64,000 nt of DNA from Pseudomonas lijiangensis (GTDB lineage Bacteria > Pseudomonadota > Gammaproteobacteria > Pseudomonadales > Pseudomonadaceae): assembly GCF_018968705.1 (NCBI RefSeq), contig NZ_CP076668.1, forward strand, positions 3,545,001-3,609,000. Direction: 5' to 3'. Positions within the stretch are counted from its first letter, which is position 1; the number at the start of each line of letters is the position of its first letter. The position numbers were made by a program, and so were the translations under genes. The notes beneath the pieces are model-generated. The model saw nothing but the letters and a program-made list of their open reading frames with translations, searched no databases and was not told where the DNA came from. This document shows positions 54,101-63,201 of the stretch, piece after piece.

Positions 54101-56730
54101 TCACCGGCACGGTACAGACGTTCGCCATCGCCTTCAGGGTCCGGCACAAAACGTTCGGCAGTCATGGCGGCGCGGCCCAGATAGCCCTGGGCCAGACCGT
54201 GGCCACCCAGGTACAACTCACCGGCTACCCGCTCGGCCATGGGGTTGAGCCAGGCATCCAGCACCCGCGCCTTGCCATTGGCCAGAGGTTGCCCCACCGG
54301 CACAGTGCGGCAGGCCTCCAGTTTTTCCTGCACTTCATGAGTCAGGATGCCCACCGTGGTTTCGGTCGGACCGTAGTGGTTGACGATCCGGCAACCCGGC
54401 TTGAGGCTCCTGATCTGTTCGATCAAGGCCCAGGAACTGGCCTCGCCGCCCAGAATCAGCAACTGGCTCGGCAGCACATCGGACGAGCGAGCCGCCTGCA
54501 ACAGGCCTTGCAGATGGCTCGGCACGATCTTCAGCACTTCCACCTGATGCTCGGCCATGTACGCGGCGAAACCATCAGGATCGAAGGCCTGTTCATGGGA
54601 CAGCAAGTGCAGTTGGCGACCGGAGGCCAGGGCGCCGAACAACAGGGTATGACCCAGGTCGGCAGCCACGGTGGAAACCATGGCCATGCTCGCCTCGGCG
54701 CTCAGGGAAAGACGCTGGAGCACGCCTTGCAGGTAGTTGGCCAGCGCGCCATGGCTGATGACCACGCCCTTGGGCTGCCCGGTGGAGCCGGAGGTGTAGA
54801 TGATGTAGGCCGGCTGCTCCGGCAGCACTTGAGTATTCAGCGGGCTGGTATCGATATCGGCCCACAGGCTGGCGTCATAGGCCAGCACCGGGCAGACACC
54901 CAGACCGGCCGCCTTGTCATCACCACGGGCATGGATCAGCAGCACTGCGCCGCTGTCCCTGGCCAGTTGCTGCAAGCGTTCGGCCGGTTGCGCGGTGTCC
55001 AGCGGCAGGTACACCGCTCCCAGTTTCAACACCGCCAACAGGCTGACCACCCACTCCACGGAACGGTCCTGACACAGCGCCACGGTCATGCCCACGGCAA
55101 TGCCTTCACCTTGCAGATAACGGGCGAACTGGCTGGAGCGCTGTTCCAGCTCGTTATAACTCAGCACCTGCTGGCCCACGCGCAGTGCAGGCTTGCCCTG
55201 CCCGGCCTGCAAGCCTTTTTGCCACAGGCTCAGGAAGTCGAAGCTGTCGAAATCCCAGGCCTGTGAGGCAACCGGAGTGGCAACGGCCAGCGGATGATCC
55301 GCCAGACGCTCACCGGAATGCGCCACCAGCGCTTCCAGCACCTCCTGCAAGGAGGCCGCGATACGCTCGATGGTCGAGGCCTCGAACAGGTCGGTGGCGT
55401 AGGTGAAATAGCCACGCAGTCCCGACGGGGTATCGGTGAAGTCATAGGCCAGATCGAAACGTGCATCACCACCGCCCACCGGGAATTCGGCCACCGTCAG
55501 CCCGGCCACGGCCGTACCGCTCTCGCCTTCGTCACCGGCAAACACATGCTGGTTGATCTTGAACTGGAACAGCGGGTTGTGGCCCAGATTGCGCTCGGGT
55601 GCCAAGGCGTCCACCAGATGCTCGAACGGCAGCTCCTGATGGGACTGCGCGCCCATCACCACATCTTTCACCTGATTCAGCAGCTCGGCAAAAGTCTGGC
55701 GCTCATCCACCTGAATGCGCAGCACCTGGGTATTGATGAAGAAACCGATCAGGCCTTCCAGCTCGCGGCGGGTACGACCGGCATTGGGCGCGCCGATGCG
55801 GATATCGGCCTGTCCGCTGTAGCGCGACAGCACCACCGACAGCGCAGCCAGGGTCAGCATAAAGACAGTCTGGCCGTTGTTGCGCGCCAGGGTCTTGAGT
55901 TGGGTGGACAGGTTTTCCGGCAGATCGGCACGCACAATGGCGCCGCGGTAGCTCGGTTGAACCGGCCGCTCATGGTCCAGCGGCAATTCCAGCAGCGGGT
56001 GCTCGGCGCCCAGTTGCTGCTTCCAGTATTCCAGTTGGCGCTCGCCCTCCCCGGCTTCCAGCCAGGCGCGCTGCCAGATGGCGTAGTCGGCGTATTGAAT
56101 CGCCAGCGGCGGCAGTTGCGCGGGCAGACCTGCAACCTGCGCCTGATAGAGCTGGACGAACTCGCGAATCAACAACTCCCCCGACCAGCCATCGGACACC
56201 ACATGATGCATGCACACGGTCAGCACATGTTCGGCGTCGTTCAGGCGGAACAGCTTCACCCGCAGCAGCGTGCCGCTCAGCAGGTCGAAAGGCGTCTGCA
56301 GCTCGGCTTTGACCTGGGCTTCGATGTCGTCGGAGCTGGCCTGGGCGACTTCCAGCGCCACGCTCGCCTGCTCAAGAATCTCCTGATGAAACTCGCCCTC
56401 CACCGACACGAACCGGGTGCGCAGGGTTTCATGGCGCTGCACCAGCCGCTCAAGGGCCTGCGCCAGGGCGCGCTCGTCCAGCTGGCCGTTCAGGCGCACA
56501 GCCAGCGGCACGTTGTAGGCGATATTGCCCGGCTCCAGTTGCCAGAGGAACAGCATGCGCTGCTGGGCGTAGGACAACGGAATGCGTGGCAGGTCATGGC
56601 GGGTCACCGCGATGGGCAACAACCTGAAGCTCTGCCCGGTCTCGCTCATCTTTGTGAGGATCTGGCGGCGCTGCTCCACAGGCAGGCCGACGAAACGCTG
56701 GGCAATACGTTCTGCTGCAGACTTCTCCAT
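48103..56730 (-). CDS. pvdD: Terminal pyoverdine peptide synthetase, C-A(Asp)-T-E-C-A(Ser)-T-TE
   Basis: A 2,875-residue NRPS with two modules. Order with key sites: C domain (HHVVSDGWS ~185); A domain (TSGSTG ~643, YGPTETT ~787) with specificity residues read as DLTKIGHV, an Asp code; T domain (LGGDS ~1033); epimerisation domain (HHLVVDGVSW ~1217); D-accepting C domain (YPLSPMQQGM ~1557, HHILMDGWS ~1683); A domain (~2147, ~2289) reading DVWHVSLID, a Ser code; T domain (LGGHS ~2533); thioesterase (GWSLGG ~2666, His in ERHDN ~2854). It should add D-Asp (beta-hydroxylated in known pyoverdines) and Ser and release the peptide. No hydroxylase is in the window. The start overlaps the upstream synthetase's end region (TGA-C-ATG). 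Confidence 0.93.
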   Translation of the reverse strand: MEKSAAERIAQRFVGLPVEQRRQILTKMSETGQSFRLLPIAVTRHDLPRIPLSYAQQRMLFLWQLEPGNIAYNVPLAVRLNGQLDERALAQALERLVQRHETLRTRFVSVEGEFHQEILEQASVALEVAQASSDDIEAQVKAELQTPFDLLSGTLLRVKLFRLNDAEHVLTVCMHHVVSDGWSGELLIREFVQLYQAQVAGLPAQLPPLAIQYADYAIWQRAWLEAGEGERQLEYWKQQLGAEHPLLELPLDHERPVQPSYRGAIVRADLPENLSTQLKTLARNNGQTVFMLTLAALSVVLSRYSGQADIRIGAPNAGRTRRELEGLIGFFINTQVLRIQVDERQTFAELLNQVKDVVMGAQSHQELPFEHLVDALAPERNLGHNPLFQFKINQHVFAGDEGESGTAVAGLTVAEFPVGGGDARFDLAYDFTDTPSGLRGYFTYATDLFEASTIERIAASLQEVLEALVAHSGERLADHPLAVATPVASQAWDFDSFDFLSLWQKGLQAGQGKPALRVGQQVLSYNELEQRSSQFARYLQGEGIAVGMTVALCQDRSVEWVVSLLAVLKLGAVYLPLDTAQPAERLQQLARDSGAVLLIHARGDDKAAGLGVCPVLAYDASLWADIDTSPLNTQVLPEQPAYIIYTSGSTGQPKGVVISHGALANYLQGVLQRLSLSAEASMAMVSTVAADLGHTLLFGALASGRQLHLLSHEQAFDPDGFAAYMAEHQVEVLKIVPSHLQGLLQAARSSDVLPSQLLILGGEASSWALIEQIRSLKPGCRIVNHYGPTETTVGILTHEVQEKLEACRTVPVGQPLANGKARVLDAWLNPMAERVAGELYLGGHGLAQGYLGRAAMTAERFVPDPEGDGERLYRAGDRARRVDGLLEYLGRADDQVKIRGYRVEPGEVGQVLQALDGVAEAVVLALPLESDESRLQLVAYCVAAAGTTTSVDTLREQLTASLPEYLVPAQFVVLERLPLTANGKLDKRALPKPGVVKQRYTAPVGEIEEKLAAVWADVLKLEKVGTTDNFFELGGDSILSLQIIARAKRQGLKLSPKQLFEKQTIAQLATVAKLIQKKPAAVVEQVSGNLPLLPIQARFFEMNIPERHHWNQSVMLKPNSPLEASHLLAALQALIEQHDALRLGFAQQDGQWQATFGPLSTRDLLWVHELDDISRLTELADEAQRSLDLKNGPLLRAVLVSLPQGEQRLLLVIHHLVVDGVSWRVLLEDLQQAYVALNTGKALALPAKTSSLKAWAEQLHAYAQSPALESELAYWQAQLQGVSDALPSDHPDGGQQQKHATSVTTHLNSDLTRQLLQDAPAAYRTQVNDLLLTALARVISRWTGQANALIRLEGHGREDLFDDIDLSRTVGWFSSLYPVKLTAQASLADSIMSIKEQLRAIPNKGIGYGVLRYLGTEPVRQSLQQLAQGSIVFNYLGQFDGSFDARDALFAPSGESSGASQSREAPLAAPISINGQVYNGELRLSWSFSSAVFEADTVQRLADEYAGELQQLIAHCTSEGGAGVTPSDFPLARLNQKQLGRLSINPRDIEDIYPLSPMQQGMLFHTLFEEEAGNYINQMRVDVTGLDVERFRAAWQATVDAHEVLRSGFVSHLEHSLQVVQRQVLVPFVELDARHQQAAWLDDWAQADRQKGFDLTQGPLLRLAVLRTGDNTHHLIYTSHHILMDGWSSSRLLGEVLQRYSGQPMPQQSSRYRDYIEWLQRQDAQASEGFWTAQVAELDEPTRLAQALKSSGSGQGHGDYFQSIDAASTQRLSDFAREQRVTLNTLVQSAWLLLLQRYTGQSSVTFGATVAGRPADLPGVEEQLGLFINTLPVIASPRPEQSVADWVQQVQDKNIALREYEHTPLYEIQRLAGSGGEALFDNILVFENYPVSEALQQASPDGLAFSGLNNQEQTHYPLTLVVNLGETLSLRLSYARQHFSEDVVTQLANHFQHLLQALVRDPAAAIGELPLLNEQEQHQILREWNATSAGFPGEQCIQTLIEAQVLATPDAPVLAFGNQQMSYGQLNARANQLAHKLRESGIGPDALVGICIERSLELVIGLLAILKAGGAYVPLDPDYPQDRLAYMLDDSGIGLLLTQTSLLQGLPVPAHVQTLCLDQEGDWLEAYSQDNPVNLTQPQNLAYVIYTSGSTGKPKGAGNSHLALVNRLHWMQKAYGLDASDTVLQKTPFSFDVSVWEFFWPLLTGARLAIAMPGDHRDPERLVQTIAQHKVTTLHFVPSMLQAFMTHEQVESCRSLRRVVCSGEALPAELASQVLKRLPQAGLFNLYGPTEAAIDVTHWTCTPDDTLSVPIGRPIDNLKTHILDDGLLPAARGAAAELYLGGVGLARGYHQRAALTAERFVPDPFSTDGGRLYRTGDLARYSDDGVIDYAGRIDHQVKIRGLRIELGEIEARLNEHPGVREAHVIDVDGPNGKQLVAYWVANDGAQDANELRTCLKALLPDYMVPTHFVAVDVMPLTANGKLDRKALPKPDASQLQQGYVAPRTELEERLAALWADVLKVERVGLNDNFFALGGHSLLAVSLAGRIRETFDISIKLHDFLLMQTLGELADFLRAGEAKVKSAVIAMNNCQSDKTPLFCLPPGGGGTYSYYPLAGRLSEDRPVYGLVNKAYVVPGWFDRSWEEMVDYFVEQIRLTQPVGPYNLLGWSLGGALAIDVAHILERDGDKVSFLALVDSMLPASAGLSWIEEDPEVRAQNQDQNLFQSLIQSLVAFVPGLARERVMELIASARVSLKDEREIADRVIEQVARDADISVESLRNVFQDIAIQDEIETGYKLLHANAVLAEAFTLKKLDVKVDCWWAGQSREPDQILKAQAVVAEQCSVNGLRSSTTIQERHDNVVIAEGFLESVVESLRGE

Positions 56731-56731
56731 G

Positions 56732-59700
56732 TCAGATACCCGCCATTTCATTCATCATTTTTTCGATATCGGACAAGCCGTCCTCGGTCAGCGACAAACC
56801 GCTGCTCTGCAATGCCTGGATAAAGTTGTTCAATTGCGGTTTCTCGAAAACAAGGCGCAGGGGCACATCGATCCCCAGGCCTGAATGGATTCTGGAAATA
56901 AGCTGGGCCGCCAACAGCGAGTGTCCGCCCAGCTCGAAGAAGTCGTCGGTCAGGCCGACACGCTCGACCTTCAGTACCTGCGCCCAGATATCGGCGATCT
57001 GTTGTTCCTGCCCGGCGGACGGCGCGACATAACGGCGCTGCAACTGGCTGGCATCGGGCTTGGGCAACGCCTTGCGATCCAGCTTGCCGTTGGGGGTCAG
57101 CGGCATCTGCTGCAAGCGGACGAAGTGGCTCGGCACCATGTAATCCGGCAAGCCGGCCCGCAGATGCGCCTTGAGCTGATCACGCTGGGCATCGAAGTCC
57201 TGCGCCCCATCGACTGCGACCAGATACGCCACCAGTTGCTTGCCTGCCGGGCCGTCGATATCGATGACCGTGGCTTCATGAACGCTTGGGTGCTCCTGCA
57301 GGCGGGCTTCGATTTCACCCAGCTCGATACGGAAACCGCGGATCTTCACCTGATGGTCCAGACGCCCGACATACTCGATCACCCCGTCGGCGTGATAGCG
57401 CGTCAGGTCCCCGGTGCGATACAGCCGCGAACCCGGCGGCCCGAACGGATCGGGAATGAAGCGCTCGGCAGTCAGCGCCGCCCGCTGGTGATACCCCCGC
57501 GCCAGACCGTCACCGCCGATCAGCAGCTCACCTCGGGTGCCGATGGGCAGAACGTTGATATCGTCGCTGACGATGTGCAGTCGGGTATTGGCCAGCGGCC
57601 GACCCAGCCAGATATCGTCACTGCGGGTCAGGTAATGGCGCGCCGACCAGACGGTGGTTTCCGTCGGCCCGTAGACGTTCCAGACATGCCCGGCCTGATC
57701 GATCAGGCGCTGAGCCAGTTCGACGCTCAAGGCCTCGCCACCGCACAGCACCGTCTTGCCTTGCAAGGCACCGGCAGGCGCGCTGTCCAGCAGCATGCGC
57801 CAGGTGGAAGGCGTGGCCTGGATCACGCTGACAGCCTGCTGTTCGATCACCGCCAGCAAGGCGTGCGGGTCCTTGTTTTCATCGGGACGCAACAGCACCA
57901 CCGAAGCGCCGCGTATCAGCGGCAGGTACAACTCCAGCCCGGCGATATCGAATGACAACGAGGTCAGGGACAGGACCTTGTCCGTGGCCTTCAACCCCGG
58001 CTGCCCGGCCATGCTGTGCAGGAAATTGACCAGCGCCTGATGGCCGATGATCACGCCTTTGGGCTGCCCCGTGGAGCCCGAGGTGTAGATCACATAGGCC
58101 AGGTTTTGCGCGTGTGCCGGGTTGACCGGGTTTTCCTCGCTATAGCCTTGCAGCCAGTCGCCGGCCTGATCCAGGCACAGGCTCTGGACACTGGCCGGAA
58201 TCGGCAGACGTTCACGCAGTGCGGTCTGGGTCAGCAACAATTGCAGGCCGCTGTCCTCGATCATGTAGGCCAGACGGTCCTGAGGGAAGTCAGGGTCCAG
58301 CGGCACATAGGCACCGCCCGCCTTGAGAATCGCCAGCAGACCGATCACCTGTTCCAGACTGCGCTGCACCGCAACACCCACCAGCACATCCGGGCCGACA
58401 CCCAGTTCGCGAAGTTTGTGGGCCAGTTGGTTGGCGCGGCTGTTGAGCTGGCGATAGGTCAGCTGTTCGCTGCTCAGGGTCAATGCAAGGGCATCAGGCG
58501 TGGCCTGAACCTGGGCTTCGATCAGCGCAGGCAGGCATTGCTCGTTCGGATAAACCGCCGCGCTGTCATTCCAGCCTTGCAGAATCTGCTGACGCTCGGC
58601 TTCGCTCTGCATCGGCAGCTCGCTGACCCGCTGGCGGGCATCGATGCAGATGGCTTTGAGCAATGTCAGCCAGTGCTCGGCCATGCGCTCGATGGTCGCG
58701 CCATCGAACAGGGCCGTGGCGTAGGTCAGGCCAGCGCTCAGGCCGTCTGCATGCTCCGTAGTCCCAAGGCTCAGGTCGAACTGGGCCGCATGGCTGTCCG
58801 ACTCAAGGCCCTGGATACTCAGCCCGGACAACTCGCGAACCTCGGCACCGGCCTGAGTCTGGTGATTGAACATCACCTGGAACAGCGGGCTATGACTCAG
58901 GCTGCGCTGCGGCTGCAAGGCTTCCACCAGTTGCTCGAAAGGCAGCTCCTGATGAGCCTGGGCCTGCAAGGCGGTCTGTCTGACCTGCTGCAACAGCTCG
59001 CTGAAGGTGGTGTGCAGATCGAACTCGGCTCGCAGCACCTGGGTGTTGACGAAGAAGCCGATCAAACCTTCGGTTTCGGCACGGGTGCGGTTGGCAATCG
59101 GCACGCCGACGCGAATATCGTTCTGCCCCGAATGGCGATGCAGCAGGCTCTGGAAAGAGGCCAGCAGCAACATGAACAGCGTCACGCCTTCCTGACGAGC
59201 CACGTCTTTGAGGCTGTCCACCAGATCAGATTCCAGCTCAAGACCCAACCGGGCACCGGCATGGCTCTGCACAGCAGGCCGTGGCCGGTCCGCAGGCAAC
59301 TCCAGAATCGGCTGCTGGTCGCCCAGCTGTTCTTTCCAGTAAGCCAGTTGCCGAGCCTGTTCGCCGGCTTCCATCCAGGTGCGCTGCCAGAGAGCGTAAT
59401 CGGCGTACTGAATCGCCAGTTCACCCAGATCGACTTCACGTCCCTGGCTGTAGCCTTCGTACAGGCGCACCAGTTCGTCGACCATGATCGGCATCGACCA
59501 GCCATCGGAAACGATATGGTGCTGGGTCAACACCAGCACATGCCGGTTTTCGCCCAGGTTCAGCAGCCTGACCCGCAACAGCGGACCCTGCTCCAGATCG
59601 AAGGGACGCTGCACTTCCTGCTGTACACAGACTTCCAGTGTCTGGCCGACGGGCACCTGCTCGACCGGCAGCGTGAAAACCGACGCCGGATGAACGACCT

Positions 59701-62700
59701 GCTCCGCCTGCTCACCGCTCTGGCGGAAGGTCGTGCGCAGGGTTTCATGACGGGCAATCAGGGCGGTGAAGCTCTGCTCCAGCGCATCAATATCCAGCGG
59801 ACCGTTCAGGCGCAGGGCGACCGGCATGTTGTACGCGGTGCTCTCTGGCTCAAGCTGCCAGAGAAACCACTGACGCTGCTGGGCATAGGACAGGCCCAGC
59901 GGCTGAGTGCGGTCGGCCTTGATGAAGCCGGGAGCCTGACTGACCTGCCCTTGCCCTGCCGCCTGGGCAAAACCGGCCAGATTCTGGGCTTCAAACAGGT
60001 TGCGCAACGACAGTTCGAGGTTCAGTTGCTGACGAATCCGGGAAATCACCTGGGTCGCCAGCAGCGAGTGGCCGCCCAGCTCGAAGAAATTGTCGTTCAA
60101 ACCCACCCGCTCGACTTTCAGCACGTCCGCCCAGATGGCAGCCAGTTGTTGCTCCAGCTCGCTTTGCGGCGCCACATAGCTGTTCTGCAACTGGCTGGCA
60201 TCCGGCTTGGGCAAGGCCTTGCGGTCCAGCTTGCCGTTGCCGGTCAATGGCATGGCGTCCAGCACCACGAAATGGGTCGGCACCATGTAATCCGGCAGAT
60301 GGGCCTTGAGTTCGGCTTTCAGTTGTTCGCGCAGGACCTGATGATCGATGCCTGAATCCTGCGGCACCAGATACGCCACCAGTTGCCCGTCCAGCGCCAG
60401 CACGATGACTTCCCGGACGCTGGCCTGAGCCTGCAAGCGCGCCTCGATTTCACCCAGCTCGATACGGAAACCGCGAATCTTCACCTGATGGTCGATACGC
60501 CCGGCGTATTCGATCACGCCTTCTGTCCTATAACGGGCCAAGTCGCCGGTGCGATACAGGCGACCGCCGTCTTGGGAGAACGGGTCCGGCACAAAGCGTT
60601 CGGCGGTAAGTGCTGCACGGTTGTGATAACCCCGTGCCAGACCGGCATGGCCGATATGCAGTTCGCCGCTGCAACCCAGGGCAACCGGGTTGAAATCTGC
60701 ATCCAGCACGTACCAGGACAGATCGGGAATCGCCTCGCCAATGGGGCTGGCAGCATTCAGGGTGTCGGCTTTGGTGATGGGGCGATAGGTGACATGCACC
60801 GTGGTTTCGGTGATGCCGTACATATTGATCAGTTGCGGGCTCTGGTCGCCAAAGCGCTCGAACCATGGGCTCAGGCTGGTGACGTCCAGTGCCTCGCCGC
60901 CGAAGATTACCGAACGTAAAGCCAGAGCCTTTGAGCTGTCGCAAGCAACACGCATCAGTTGCTTGAACGCCGACGGTGTCTGGTTCAATACCGTGACCTG
61001 TTCCTGCACCAGCAAGGTATGGAAATCTTCCGGTGAGCGGCTCACATCCCGAGGCACGATAACCAGACGACCGCCGTGCAGCAGTGCGCCGAAAATCTCC
61101 CACACCGAGAAATCGAAAGCGTAGGAATGGAACAGGGTCCAGACATCGCGCTCATCAAACTTGAACCAGTCATCGGTGGCCGCAAACAGGCGCATCAGGT
61201 TGTGATGGGGCAGCAACGTGCCCTTCGGCTTGCCGGTGGAACCCGAGGTGTAGATCACGTAAGCCAGGTTATCCGGCGCGCTCAGGTTGACCGGATTGCT
61301 CTCGGCATAACCTTCCAGCGCATCGCTCAGCGACAGGGTTTTCACTTGCGGTGGCAGCGGCAGGCTGGCCAGTAAGTGGTCCTGGGTCAGCAGCAAGGTA
61401 ATGCCGCTGTCGTCCATCAGGTAATTCAGACGTTCCTGCGGGGAATCCGGGTCCAGCGGCACATAGGCGCCACCGGCCTTGAGGATCGCCAACAGGCCGA
61501 CGATCATTTCCAGGCTGCGCTCCACCGCCAGTCCGACACGCACCTCAGGCCCAACGCCCTGCTCCCGCAGCTTGTGGGCCAAGCGGTTGGCGCGACGGTT
61601 CAGGGCTTCATAAGTCAGGTGCTGATTACCCAGGCTCAGGGCAATGGCCTGAGGGACGCGAGCAGCCTGAGCTTCGATCATCTGATGAGCGCACTGTGTG
61701 CTTGGGAAAACCGCCACCTCGCGATTCCAGTCCTGCAACGTCTGCTGGCGCTCGGCAGCGCTCAGCAATGGCAGGTCCGCGATGCGCTGCTGGATATCGG
61801 CTGTCATGGCGTGCAACACATTGCGCCAGTGATCGGCCATGCGCTCGATGGTTGCGGCATCGAACAGGTCGGTGGCGTAGATCAGCGAAGCGCCCAGGCC
61901 GTCTTCCCGCTCACAGGTATCCAGAGTCAGGTCGAACTGCGCGGTGTGCTTGTCCGACACCTGGTATTCCAGACGCAGGCCGGGCAACTGTCGGGCCTCG
62001 TTCCGGCCCTGGGTCTGGTGGTTATAGGCAACCTGAAACAACGGGCTGCGACTCAGATCGCGCTCCGGCTGCAAGGCTTCCACCAGTTGCTCGAAAGGCA
62101 GGTCCTGATGAGCCTGAGCCTGCAAGGCGGTCTGCTTGACCTGTTGCAACAGTTGGGCAACCGTCGTCTGCGAATCGAACCCGGCCTTGAGCACCTGAGT
62201 GTTGACGAAGAAGCCGATCAGGCCCTCGGTTTCGGCGCGGTTGCGGTTGGCAATCGGCACGCCGACACGCACATCGTTTTGGCCGGTATAGCGATGCAAC
62301 AGGGTCTGGAACGAAGCCAGCAACAACATGAACAGGGTCACGCCCTGTTGCCGCGCCACGTCCTTCAAGCGGCACAGCAGTGCGCCATCCAGTTCGACAT
62401 TGATGCGCGCCCCGCCGTTACCACGCACGGCCGGACGTGAACGATCGGTGGGCAGTTCAAGCACCGGCTGCTGGTCGCCCAACTGGTTTTTCCAGTAAGT
62501 CAGCTGGCGCTCCTGCTCACCCATTTCCAGCCAGTTGCGCTGCCACAAGGCGTAATCGGCATACTGGATCGGCAGCGCTGCCAGTTGCGGCTCGCGTCCC
62601 TGGCTGCAGGCTTCGTAAAGGCGCAGCAACTCATCGACCATGATCGGCATCGACCAGCCATCGGAGACGATATGGTGCTGGGTCAGAACCAGCACATGTT

Positions 62701-63187
62701 CGTCATCCCCAAGGCTCAGGAGCCTGACCCGCAACAGCGGACCGTTCTGCAGATCGAAGGGCCGTTGCACTTCCTGTTCGACGTAAGTCTCGACCGTTTC
62801 ACCGGCCTGCAGACGATCCACATTCAGAGCGAAAGGGCCAGCCGGATGCACCACTTGCAGGGCGTCGTCGCCTTGCTGCTCGAAGGTCGTGCGCAGGGTT
62901 TCGTGACGGGCGATCAGGTGTTCGAAACTGCGGCGCAGCGCTTCGACATTCAGGCTGCCGTGCAGGCGCAGAGCCAGGGGGATGTTGTAGGTGGCGCTTT
63001 GAGGGTCAAGCTGCCAGATGATCCATTGCCGCTGCTGGGCAAAAGAGAGTGCAGAAGGTTCCTGCGACTCTCTCTTGAAGATTGGCGTGACGGCGTAGAG
63101 ATTCACCCCCTGTCGCTTCAGCAGTACCGCCAGCGCCTTGCGTTCACGGGCGGACAGCGATTTAACGGACTCAAGCAACTCTTGCAC
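56732..63187 (-). CDS. Pyoverdine peptide synthetase, C-A(Thr)-T-C-A(Gly)-T
   Basis: A 2,151-residue NRPS with two modules and no epimerase. C domain (HHIVSDGWS ~174); A domain (TSGSTG ~650, FDFSVW ~692) with residues reading DFWNIGMVH, the threonine code; T domain (LGGHS ~1038); C domain (HHIVSDGWS ~1227); A domain (TSGSTG ~1705, FDIAGLE ~1749) reading DILQLGVVW, close to the glycine code DILQLGxxW; T domain (LGGHS ~2087). Both C domains are of the L-accepting form, which fits the absence of E domains upstream. The short helical ends (MQELLESVKSLSARERKALA; LSDIEKMMNEMAGI) look like docking segments. Part of the Thr module is almost identical to the upstream synthetase's last module. Confidence 0.92.
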   Translation of the reverse strand: MQELLESVKSLSARERKALAVLLKRQGVNLYAVTPIFKRESQEPSALSFAQQRQWIIWQLDPQSATYNIPLALRLHGSLNVEALRRSFEHLIARHETLRTTFEQQGDDALQVVHPAGPFALNVDRLQAGETVETYVEQEVQRPFDLQNGPLLRVRLLSLGDDEHVLVLTQHHIVSDGWSMPIMVDELLRLYEACSQGREPQLAALPIQYADYALWQRNWLEMGEQERQLTYWKNQLGDQQPVLELPTDRSRPAVRGNGGARINVELDGALLCRLKDVARQQGVTLFMLLLASFQTLLHRYTGQNDVRVGVPIANRNRAETEGLIGFFVNTQVLKAGFDSQTTVAQLLQQVKQTALQAQAHQDLPFEQLVEALQPERDLSRSPLFQVAYNHQTQGRNEARQLPGLRLEYQVSDKHTAQFDLTLDTCEREDGLGASLIYATDLFDAATIERMADHWRNVLHAMTADIQQRIADLPLLSAAERQQTLQDWNREVAVFPSTQCAHQMIEAQAARVPQAIALSLGNQHLTYEALNRRANRLAHKLREQGVGPEVRVGLAVERSLEMIVGLLAILKAGGAYVPLDPDSPQERLNYLMDDSGITLLLTQDHLLASLPLPPQVKTLSLSDALEGYAESNPVNLSAPDNLAYVIYTSGSTGKPKGTLLPHHNLMRLFAATDDWFKFDERDVWTLFHSYAFDFSVWEIFGALLHGGRLVIVPRDVSRSPEDFHTLLVQEQVTVLNQTPSAFKQLMRVACDSSKALALRSVIFGGEALDVTSLSPWFERFGDQSPQLINMYGITETTVHVTYRPITKADTLNAASPIGEAIPDLSWYVLDADFNPVALGCSGELHIGHAGLARGYHNRAALTAERFVPDPFSQDGGRLYRTGDLARYRTEGVIEYAGRIDHQVKIRGFRIELGEIEARLQAQASVREVIVLALDGQLVAYLVPQDSGIDHQVLREQLKAELKAHLPDYMVPTHFVVLDAMPLTGNGKLDRKALPKPDASQLQNSYVAPQSELEQQLAAIWADVLKVERVGLNDNFFELGGHSLLATQVISRIRQQLNLELSLRNLFEAQNLAGFAQAAGQGQVSQAPGFIKADRTQPLGLSYAQQRQWFLWQLEPESTAYNMPVALRLNGPLDIDALEQSFTALIARHETLRTTFRQSGEQAEQVVHPASVFTLPVEQVPVGQTLEVCVQQEVQRPFDLEQGPLLRVRLLNLGENRHVLVLTQHHIVSDGWSMPIMVDELVRLYEGYSQGREVDLGELAIQYADYALWQRTWMEAGEQARQLAYWKEQLGDQQPILELPADRPRPAVQSHAGARLGLELESDLVDSLKDVARQEGVTLFMLLLASFQSLLHRHSGQNDIRVGVPIANRTRAETEGLIGFFVNTQVLRAEFDLHTTFSELLQQVRQTALQAQAHQELPFEQLVEALQPQRSLSHSPLFQVMFNHQTQAGAEVRELSGLSIQGLESDSHAAQFDLSLGTTEHADGLSAGLTYATALFDGATIERMAEHWLTLLKAICIDARQRVSELPMQSEAERQQILQGWNDSAAVYPNEQCLPALIEAQVQATPDALALTLSSEQLTYRQLNSRANQLAHKLRELGVGPDVLVGVAVQRSLEQVIGLLAILKAGGAYVPLDPDFPQDRLAYMIEDSGLQLLLTQTALRERLPIPASVQSLCLDQAGDWLQGYSEENPVNPAHAQNLAYVIYTSGSTGQPKGVIIGHQALVNFLHSMAGQPGLKATDKVLSLTSLSFDIAGLELYLPLIRGASVVLLRPDENKDPHALLAVIEQQAVSVIQATPSTWRMLLDSAPAGALQGKTVLCGGEALSVELAQRLIDQAGHVWNVYGPTETTVWSARHYLTRSDDIWLGRPLANTRLHIVSDDINVLPIGTRGELLIGGDGLARGYHQRAALTAERFIPDPFGPPGSRLYRTGDLTRYHADGVIEYVGRLDHQVKIRGFRIELGEIEARLQEHPSVHEATVIDIDGPAGKQLVAYLVAVDGAQDFDAQRDQLKAHLRAGLPDYMVPSHFVRLQQMPLTPNGKLDRKALPKPDASQLQRRYVAPSAGQEQQIADIWAQVLKVERVGLTDDFFELGGHSLLAAQLISRIHSGLGIDVPLRLVFEKPQLNNFIQALQSSGLSLTEDGLSDIEKMMNEMAGI

Positions 63188-63201
63188 GGGGGTATCTCCT
63201 G

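Noticed and set aside
50626..55266. Very long open frame on the plus strand opposite the terminal synthetase gene
   Set aside because: It is the antisense shadow of a GC-rich synthetase gene; composition is rich in His, Gln and Arg with no domain, and the opposite strand has clear NRPS motifs.
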